Below are positions 12,783 to 17,158 of a stretch of DNA of 17,158 nucleotides, piece after piece. Every line of letters begins with the position of its first letter. The first letter of the stretch is position 1. The stretch comes from an uncultured Nesterenkonia sp. (lineage in GTDB: Bacteria > Actinomycetota > Actinomycetes > Actinomycetales > Micrococcaceae): contig CAMIAK010000022.1 in the NCBI GenBank assembly GCA_946222885.1, positions 1 to 17,158 of the forward strand, in the 5' to 3' direction. The translations under genes and the position numbers were made by a program. Below the pieces are notes generated by a model. It searched no databases and was not told where the DNA came from. It worked only from the letters and a program-made list of their open reading frames with translations.

Positions 12783-13997
12783 GGTTCTGATGCGTTCGAT
12801 CCCCTGTGCCAGGTCCTCATCGCCGAGGGCGTAGGACAGCCGCAGGAAGCCGCTGGGGCCGAAGGCCTCGCCGGGCACGACGGCGACCTTCGCCTCCTCC
12901 AGGATGAGCTCCGCCAGCTCGGACGAGGTCTGCGGGGTCCTGCCGGCGATGCCGGCGGCGGAGCCCTGCTCGCCCAGCGCGCCGCGGACGTCCACATAGG
13001 CGTAGAAGGCGCCCTCCGGGGTGGGGCATTCGAAGCCGGGGATGGAGTTTAGGCCCTCCACCATGGTCCGGCGCCGACGGTCGAAGGCGGTCTTCATCTC
13101 CTCGACGGCGTCCAGCGGGCCGGTCACAGCGGCGAGGGCGGCGACCTGGGAGACGTTGGCCACGTTGGAGGTGGCGTGCGACTGCAGGTTGGAGGCGGCC
13201 TTGATGACGTCCTCGGGGCCGGCCATCCATCCCACGCGCCAGCCGGTCATGGCGTAGGTCTTGGCCACGCCGTTGAGGATGACGACCTGGTCGGCCAGCT
13301 CGGGCAGCGAGGCGATGGAGGTGAAGACGGCGTCGTCATAGGTCAGGTGCTCGTAGATCTCATCGGTGATGACCCACAGGCCCTTCGACGCCGCCCAGCG
13401 GCCGATCTCCTGGACGGCCTCCGGGGAGTAGACCGCGCCGGTTGGGTTGGAGGGGGAGACGAACAGCAGCACCTTGGTGCGCTCGGTGACCGCGGCCTCG
13501 AGCTGCTCGACGGTGACCCGGTAGCCCTGCTCGGGCCCGGCGAAGACGTCCACGGGCACGCCGCCGGCCAGCTTGATGGACTCGGGGTAGGTGGTCCAGT
13601 ACGGAGTGGGGACGATGACCTCGTCGCCGGGGTTCAGCAGCGTCGCGAAGGTGTTGTAGACCGCCTGCTTGCCGCCGTTGGTGACCAGGATGTTCTTCGC
13701 GGCCAGCGGCTCCCCGCCGATCCGGTATCCGGAGTCGCGGGTGCTCTTCTCCGCCAGGGCCTCGCGGAGCTCGGGCAGACCCGCTGCGGGGGAGTAGCGG
13801 TGGTACCGGGGGTTGCGGGTGGCCTCCGCGGCGGCGTCGACGATGTAGTCCGGCGTCGGGAAGTCCGGCTCTCCGGCGCCGAAGCCGATGACGTCCTCGC
13901 CTGCGGCCTTGAGGGCCTTCGCCTTGGCATCGACGGCCAGCGTGGCAGACTCGGCGATCGAACCGATGCGGTCAGAGATGCGGGAGGCAGCGGGCAT
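12765..13997 (-). CDS. aspC: Aspartate aminotransferase (PLP-dependent, class I/II)
   Basis: Transfers the amino group between aspartate and 2-oxoglutarate, linking the TCA cycle to aspartate-family amino acids. The 410-aa protein belongs to subfamily I-gamma: SESATLAVDAKAKALKAAG-type N-terminus (here ESATLAVDAKAKALKAAG), IGFGAGEPDFPTP (37-49), NGGKQAVYNT (107-116), SPSNPTGAVY (181-190), TDEIYEHL (211-218) and the PLP lysine in NGVAKTYAMTGWRVGW (Lys246). I chose ATG 13997, preceded by GAAGGAAACACC. The frame stays open upstream to 14126, but that stretch is unlike the family and would run back over the tRNA promoter. A weak candidate promoter is TAGGGT (14041-14036). Aspartate specificity rather than prephenate is inferred. 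Confidence 0.92.
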   Translation of the reverse strand: MPAASRISDRIGSIAESATLAVDAKAKALKAAGEDVIGFGAGEPDFPTPDYIVDAAAEATRNPRYHRYSPAAGLPELREALAEKSTRDSGYRIGGEPLAAKNILVTNGGKQAVYNTFATLLNPGDEVIVPTPYWTTYPESIKLAGGVPVDVFAGPEQGYRVTVEQLEAAVTERTKVLLFVSPSNPTGAVYSPEAVQEIGRWAASKGLWVITDEIYEHLTYDDAVFTSIASLPELADQVVILNGVAKTYAMTGWRVGWMAGPEDVIKAASNLQSHATSNVANVSQVAALAAVTGPLDAVEEMKTAFDRRRRTMVEGLNSIPGFECPTPEGAFYAYVDVRGALGEQGSAAGIAGRTPQTSSELAELILEEAKVAVVPGEAFGPSGFLRLSYALGDEDLAQGIERIRTLISGR

Positions 13998-14074
13998 GGT
14001 GTTTCCTTCGTCGGTCGAGGAGGTCAGCTGTGACCACCCTACCGGGATCGGACCGGCGCCGTAAGGATCAGGGT

Positions 14075-14104
14075 TTGTCCTTCCGGGGAGCTTGCGCGTA
14101 GACT
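14075..14104 (+). promoter_or_regulatory. Promoter of tRNA-Trp / secE / nusG
   Basis: TTGTCC (14075-14080) and TAGACT (14099-14104) are spaced by 18 bp, a reasonable sigma-70-type pair, about 75 bp before the tRNA. Just downstream, GTTCAA-N8-TTGAAC (14105-14124) forms a short dyad across the presumed transcription start. Confidence 0.6.
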
Positions 14105-14181
14105 GTTCAACCGGTGTCTTGAACACCTCTACTGATCGTGCCTGCGCAAGTGGGTATCGAGCGGCTGGAGCAGGACCCCGA

Positions 14182-14254
14182 AGGGCAGTGGCGCAATTGG
14201 TAGCGCAACGGTCTCCAAAACCGTAGGTTGCAGGTTCGAGTCCTGTCTGCCCTG
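14182..14254 (+). tRNA. tRNA-Trp (CCA anticodon)
   Basis: A complete cloverleaf of 73 nt. The acceptor arms are AGGGCAG (14182-14188) and CTGCCCT (14247-14253) with discriminator G14254. The D stem is GCGC/GCGC, and the anticodon stem is ACGGT/ACCGT around the loop CTCCAAA with anticodon CCA at 14215-14217. The T arm carries GGTTCGAGTCC. The 3' CCA is not encoded. It lies 61 bp before secE, the usual actinobacterial arrangement, so it is probably cut from a longer tRNA–secE–nusG transcript. Confidence 0.97.
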
Positions 14255-14315
14255 CGCTGAGTCTCGTGTCTCGGCGGAAGCACCCGCCCTATCCGTTCTG
14301 ACAGATGGAGTCTTC

Positions 14316-14711
14316 GTGTCCCAGACGCCTTCGACTGATGAGCAGGGTTCCCCTGCCGGAGGCGACCCGAAGGGCCCGTTCGGCAAGGTGTGGCTGTTTC
14401 TCCGCCAGGTGATCGACGAGCTCAAGAAAGTCGTTGTTCCGACCCGCAGGGAGCTGACCAACTACACGTTGGTCGTCCTGGTGTTCGTGATCATCGTCAT
14501 CCTCATCGTCTCCGGCCTGGACCGCGTGTTCAGCACTGGGGCCGAGTGGGTCTTCGGCGACGGCGGCCCCGGAGGCGGCCAGGAGGAGACTCCCGCCGAG
14601 GAGATCTCGCCCGAGGATCTCGAGGACCTCGACCTCGGGGAGATGGAGATCGACGGTGAGGGCGAGCAGCCGGACGTCGAGGAGCCCGAGGGCGACGGCG
14701 CCGCGGAGTGA
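14316..14711 (+). CDS. secE: Preprotein translocase subunit SecE
   Basis: An essential small subunit of the SecYEG channel that clamps SecY. The 131-aa protein has a short N-terminal region, the conserved amphipathic helix (FLRQVIDELKKVVVPTRREL, about 28-47) and one transmembrane helix (about 49-67). After the helix it carries an unusually long acidic tail of about 55 residues rich in Glu, Asp and Gly (from about 77), where most SecE proteins end. The GTG start at 14316 has GGAG five nt upstream. It is followed by nusG after 48 bp containing a small GCAGC/GCTGC hairpin (14713-14727). Confidence 0.95.
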   Translation: MSQTPSTDEQGSPAGGDPKGPFGKVWLFLRQVIDELKKVVVPTRRELTNYTLVVLVFVIIVILIVSGLDRVFSTGAEWVFGDGGPGGGQEETPAEEISPEDLEDLDLGEMEIDGEGEQPDVEEPEGDGAAE

Positions 14712-14759
14712 TGCAGCAGATCGCTGCGTCAGCTGAGCATCACGGAAAGCAGGAGAGAA

Positions 14760-15542
14760 GTGTCTGAGCAGGATCTTTCGCAGGAGACTCCCGAGCAGCA
14801 GGAGGAGGCGCTCCAGGAGAGCCCCGTCCAGGAGGAGGCGGCTCCTCAGGAGAGCCCTGCCGAGTCTGCCCAGGAGGCTCCCGAAGAGGAGAAGTCCTAC
14901 GAGGAGCGCGCCGAGGAGCTGAAGGCCAAGCTGCGCCGCCAGCTCGGCGACTGGTACGTGGTGCACACCTACGCGGGCTACGAGAAGCGCGTGAAGTCCA
15001 ATCTGGAGACCCGTATCCAGACCCAGGACATGGAGGACTACATCTTCGAGATCCAGGTCCCCATGGAAGAGGTCGTGGAGATCAAGGGGACTCAGCGCAA
15101 GGTCGTGAACCGGGTGCGGATCCCCGGCTACGTGGTGGTCCGCATGGAGCTCACCGACGCCTCCTGGGGCGTCGTCCGCCATACCCCCGGCGTCACCGGC
15201 TTCGTGGGCAACGCCCACGACCCGCACCCGCTGAGCAACGACGAGGTCTTCGACATGCTCGCCGAGCACCTGTTGGGCAAGCCGGACGCCCCGCGCAAGA
15301 TCACCGAGGACGGCGAAGAGACCGTCGACGGCCAGGCCGCCGCTGCGGCACAGGGCTCGGACGTGAAGGTCGACTTCGAGGTCGGCGAGTCCGTCACCGT
15401 GACCGACGGCCCGTTCGCCACCCTGCCGGCGTCGATCTCCGAGATCCACGCCGACTCCCGCCAGCTGGTGGTCCTCGTCTCGATCTTCGAGCGCGAGACC
15501 CCGGTGACCCTGAACTTCAACCAGGTCGAGAAGATCTACTGA
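14760..15542 (+). CDS. nusG: Transcription termination/antitermination factor NusG
   Basis: Binds the RNA polymerase clamp, modulates pausing and couples to ribosomes or Rho. The 260-aa protein has an acidic, repetitive N-terminal extension (about 1-58, rich in Q-E-E and E-S-P), then the NGN domain starting DWYVVHTYAGYEKRVKSNLE (64-83) with PGYVVVRMEL and TPGVTGFVG. A linker of about 25 residues follows, then the KOW domain VGESVTVTDGPFATLPASI onward. Long acidic N-termini are common in actinobacterial NusG. The GTG start at 14760 has AGGAGAGAA directly upstream. The gene is followed by a 207-bp leader before rplK. Confidence 0.96.
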   Translation: MSEQDLSQETPEQQEEALQESPVQEEAAPQESPAESAQEAPEEEKSYEERAEELKAKLRRQLGDWYVVHTYAGYEKRVKSNLETRIQTQDMEDYIFEIQVPMEEVVEIKGTQRKVVNRVRIPGYVVVRMELTDASWGVVRHTPGVTGFVGNAHDPHPLSNDEVFDMLAEHLLGKPDAPRKITEDGEETVDGQAAAAAQGSDVKVDFEVGESVTVTDGPFATLPASISEIHADSRQLVVLVSIFERETPVTLNFNQVEKIY

Positions 15543-15749
15543 TTGATAGAGATTTCTCTGGACGACACCGTCTGAGAGAGAGCTCAGGGCCCCGCACTGC
15601 GCAGCGCGCAGGGTGGGTAGAGCTCGAAAGCTCCGACGTCGCAGGTGCGCTTTGGCCTGCGGCGTCGAACTGGTCGCTGCGCCACAGCGGCCGACCCCTC
15701 CGCCCTCGCTCCTGAGGCCGGAGGAAGCACGGAGAAGTAAGGACAGATT
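15543..15749 (+). promoter_or_regulatory. Structured leader of rplK
   Basis: This gene-free 207 bp holds three hairpins: CTGAG/CTCAG (15572-15587), GAGCT-CGAA-AGCTC (15620-15633), and a 12-bp stem with one wobble and a 10-nt loop (15634-15645 with 15656-15667). The last two abut. The L11-L1 operon is usually controlled by L1 binding its own mRNA leader, so this is a candidate autoregulatory site. An attenuator, or a terminator with readthrough for nusG, is the alternative. Confidence 0.5.
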
Positions 15750-16181
15750 ATGGCCCCCAAGAAGAAGGTCGCCGGTCTGATCAAGCTGCAGATCCAGGCT
15801 GGTGCCGCCAACCCGGCACCGCCGATCGGCCCTGCGCTCGGTCAGCACGGCGTCAACATCATGGAGTTCTGCAAGGCGTACAACGCCGCGACGGAGTCCC
15901 AGCGCGGCAACGTGGTGCCCGTTGAGATCACGGTCTACGAGGACCGCTCCTTCACCTTCATCACCAAGACCCCGCCGGCCGCCGAGCTGATCAAGAAGGC
16001 TGCAGGCGTGCAGAAGGGCTCCGGCGTCCCGCACACCGAGAAGGTCGGCAAGCTGACCCAGGCTCAGGTGGAGGAGATCGCCCAGACCAAGATGGAGGAC
16101 CTCAACGCCAACGACATCGAGGCAGCCTCCAAGATCGTCGCCGGCACGGCGCGGTCCATGGGCATCACCGTCGACGGCTGA
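15750..16181 (+). CDS. rplK: 50S ribosomal protein L11
   Basis: A component of the GTPase-associated centre of the large subunit that binds 23S rRNA helices 43-44. It has 143 aa, the standard length. The N-terminal domain shows LQIQAGAANPAPPIGPALGQ (split here around 13-32) with the proline pair that thiostrepton-type antibiotics contact. The C-terminal domain has the rRNA-binding segment GSGVPHTEKVGKLT. The ATG at 15750 follows AAGGACAGATT. It is followed 103 bp later by rplA. Confidence 0.98.
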   Translation: MAPKKKVAGLIKLQIQAGAANPAPPIGPALGQHGVNIMEFCKAYNAATESQRGNVVPVEITVYEDRSFTFITKTPPAAELIKKAAGVQKGSGVPHTEKVGKLTQAQVEEIAQTKMEDLNANDIEAASKIVAGTARSMGITVDG

Positions 16182-16209
16182 TCTCAGCCTTCACAGACAT
16201 ATTAGGAAG

Positions 16210-16226
16210 GCCCGACGCCGTCGGGC
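16210..16226 (+). promoter_or_regulatory. Intercistronic hairpin between rplK and rplA
   Basis: GCCCGAC-GCC-GTCGGGC is a 7-bp perfect stem with a 3-nt loop, 28 bp after the rplK stop. The following 50 bp can also pair (CGCGG/CCGCG, TGTGG/CCACA). It may tune L1 expression or protect processed mRNA ends. It is too short, with no T-tract, to call a terminator. Confidence 0.4.
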
Positions 16227-16284
16227 TGTGTGGGAAGGGCCGAGCGCGGTCCGCGTACCACAACTGCTAAGGAGAACATCGCAG

Positions 16285-16986
16285 ATGGCAAAGCGCAGCA
16301 AAGCATACAAGGCAGCACTCGAGAAGATCGGCGAGACTGTCTACTCCCCGGCCGAGGCAGTCGCCCTGGCCAAGGAGACCAACCCGTCGAAGACCGACGC
16401 CACCGTCGAGGTCGCCATGCGCCTCTCGGTGGACCCCCGCAAGGCCGACCAGATGGTCCGCGGCACGGTGAACCTGCCCCACGGCACCGGTAAGACTGCC
16501 CGCGTGGTCGTCTTCACCCAGGGCGACAACGTGGCCAAGGCTGAGGAGGCCGGCGCCGACTACGTGGGCGGCGACGAGCTCATCGCCAAGGTCGCCGAGG
16601 GCTGGACCGACTTCGACGCCGCCGTGGCCTCGCCCGACATGATGGGCAAGGTCGGCCGCCTGGGCAAGGTCCTGGGTCCCCGCAACCTGATGCCGAACCC
16701 GAAGACCGGCACCGTCACCCCCGACGTCGCCAAGGCTGTGGGCGACATCAAGGGCGGCAAGATCGACTTCCGCGTGGACAAGCACTCCAACCTGCACTTC
16801 ATCGTCGGCAAGACCAGCTTCGATGCGAAGCAGCTGGCTGAGAACTATGCAGCAGCGCTGGACGAGGTCCTGCGCCTGAAGCCGACCGCCTCCAAGGGTC
16901 GCTACATCCAGAAGGCCACCGTCTCCACGACCTTCGGCCCCGGCATCGCCGTGGACCCGAACGTCACCAAGGTGGTCTCCGAGTAG
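16285..16986 (+). CDS. rplA: 50S ribosomal protein L1
   Basis: Forms the L1 stalk of the large subunit that moves tRNA out of the E site. In most bacteria it also represses its own operon by binding mRNA. The 233-aa protein matches family length, with NLPHGTGKTARVVVFTQGD (63-81), VGRLGKVLGPRNLMPNPKTG (the L1 signature) and VTPDVAKAVGDIKGGKIDFR. ATG 16285 is chosen because AAGGAG precedes it and MAKRSKAYKAAL is the normal N-terminus; the open frame upstream to 16228 reads through non-coding spacer. It ends 12 bp before a strong hairpin. No rplJ follows within the window. Confidence 0.98.
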   Translation: MAKRSKAYKAALEKIGETVYSPAEAVALAKETNPSKTDATVEVAMRLSVDPRKADQMVRGTVNLPHGTGKTARVVVFTQGDNVAKAEEAGADYVGGDELIAKVAEGWTDFDAAVASPDMMGKVGRLGKVLGPRNLMPNPKTGTVTPDVAKAVGDIKGGKIDFRVDKHSNLHFIVGKTSFDAKQLAENYAAALDEVLRLKPTASKGRYIQKATVSTTFGPGIAVDPNVTKVVSE

Positions 16987-16998
16987 TCTCGGTCCCCA

Positions 16999-17040
16999 GC
17001 AGAGAGGCCCGCTCCCCGTCCGGGGAGCGGGCCTCTCTGC
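16999..17040 (+). terminator. Strong hairpin after rplA
   Basis: Perfect 19-bp stem (16999-17017 with 17022-17040) around a GTCC loop, opening GCAGAGAGGCCCGC, and placed 12 bp after the rplA stop. No T-tract follows. Its AGAGAGGCCC arms resemble the AGAAGGCCCC arms of the hairpin after asd. From 17041 to 17103 I see nothing further. Confidence 0.88.
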
Positions 17041-17103
17041 ATTCCCTGCACGTCTTCCCGCCCATCGGTGTCCCTGTTTCAGGGATGACTGGGTCTCGAT
17101 CAG

Positions 17104-17158
17104 CCCTTGGCTTCTAGTGGTGGTTGCAACAGCCTGAACTTCAGGAGTTGCGATGGAA
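17104..17158 (+). mobile_element. Probable IS end, right copy (truncated by window edge)
   Basis: 17104-17156 is the exact reverse complement of 1-53. Reading outward it has a 29-bp entry, the palindrome CCTGAACTTCAGG (17133-17145), AGGAG (17143-17147), a 5-nt spacer and ATG (17153-17155), then GAA, so a protein starting Met-Glu begins here and leaves the window. The ribosome site overlaps the right arm of the palindrome. The target duplication cannot be seen because only one edge of each copy is present. Confidence 0.6.

Noticed and set aside
13998..14126. N-terminal extension of the aminotransferase to 14126
   Set aside because: The extra 43 residues are not family-like, and ATG 13997 has a good ribosome site and the normal N-terminus. 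The extension would also overlap the tRNA promoter.
14289..16034. 581-aa open frame on the minus strand across secE, nusG and rplK
   Set aside because: It spans three well-supported genes and their spacers in antisense and has repetitive Leu/Gly/Val composition. It has no domain.
16228..16284. Upstream start of rplA at 16228
   Set aside because: The extra residues come from hairpin-containing spacer. ATG 16285 has AAGGAG and gives the standard MAKRSKAYKAAL start.
1..17158. The whole window as one composite transposon
   Set aside because: Inverted ends would permit it formally, but the contents are housekeeping genes in normal actinobacterial order. Two separate IS copies or an assembly edge explain the ends better.

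Overview
This window is a piece of high-GC actinobacterial core chromosome. The evidence for the family Micrococcaceae (Nesterenkonia, Arthrobacter or Kocuria-like) is a mycothiol synthase (mshD), a GlnR-type orphan regulator beside it, the tRNA-Trp–secE–nusG–rplK–rplA order, and an E. coli-type Asd that I recall as typical of Arthrobacter relatives. The genus is not settled.

Layout, left to right. Positions 1-53 are one copy of a 53-bp sequence that recurs inverted at 17104-17156; it looks like the transposase end of an insertion sequence (IS). A sodium:solute symporter and an overlapping 46-aa accessory membrane peptide follow (121-1982, minus). A long minus-strand block then reads, in transcription order, glnR, mshD, a Nudix/histidine-phosphatase fusion, thyA, folA, a 99-aa membrane protein and asd (8233 down to 2261), closed by a strong hairpin at 2184-2225. 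Divergent from glnR are an unknown polytopic membrane protein, a 25-bp tandem repeat, a 44-aa membrane peptide, a nitrobindin-like protein and a YgfZ/GcvT-like protein (8454-11404, plus). These converge on pfkA and an aspartate aminotransferase (11650-13997, minus) across a spacer packed with large palindromes. The right end is tRNA-Trp, secE, nusG, rplK and rplA (14182-16986, plus), a strong hairpin, then the second inverted copy of the end repeat.

The genes form sensible groups. thyA and folA make dTMP and recycle the folate it oxidises. asd and the aminotransferase both act on aspartate-family metabolism. glnR and mshD are neighbours in mycobacteria too (Rv0818-Rv0819, from memory). secE, nusG, rplK and rplA form the usual translocation, transcription and translation cluster.

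I found no new defence, secretion or biosynthetic system. The best leads are structural: the inverted IS-like ends, two large palindromes between ygfZ and pfkA, a 25-bp tandem repeat, a possible GlnR operator, and a recurring TANNNT box 6-7 nt ahead of start codons that lack a ribosome site, suggesting leaderless mRNAs. No gene-free stretch exceeds 300 bp. The longest are 1983-2260, 11405-11649, 8234-8453 and 15543-15749, each described below.
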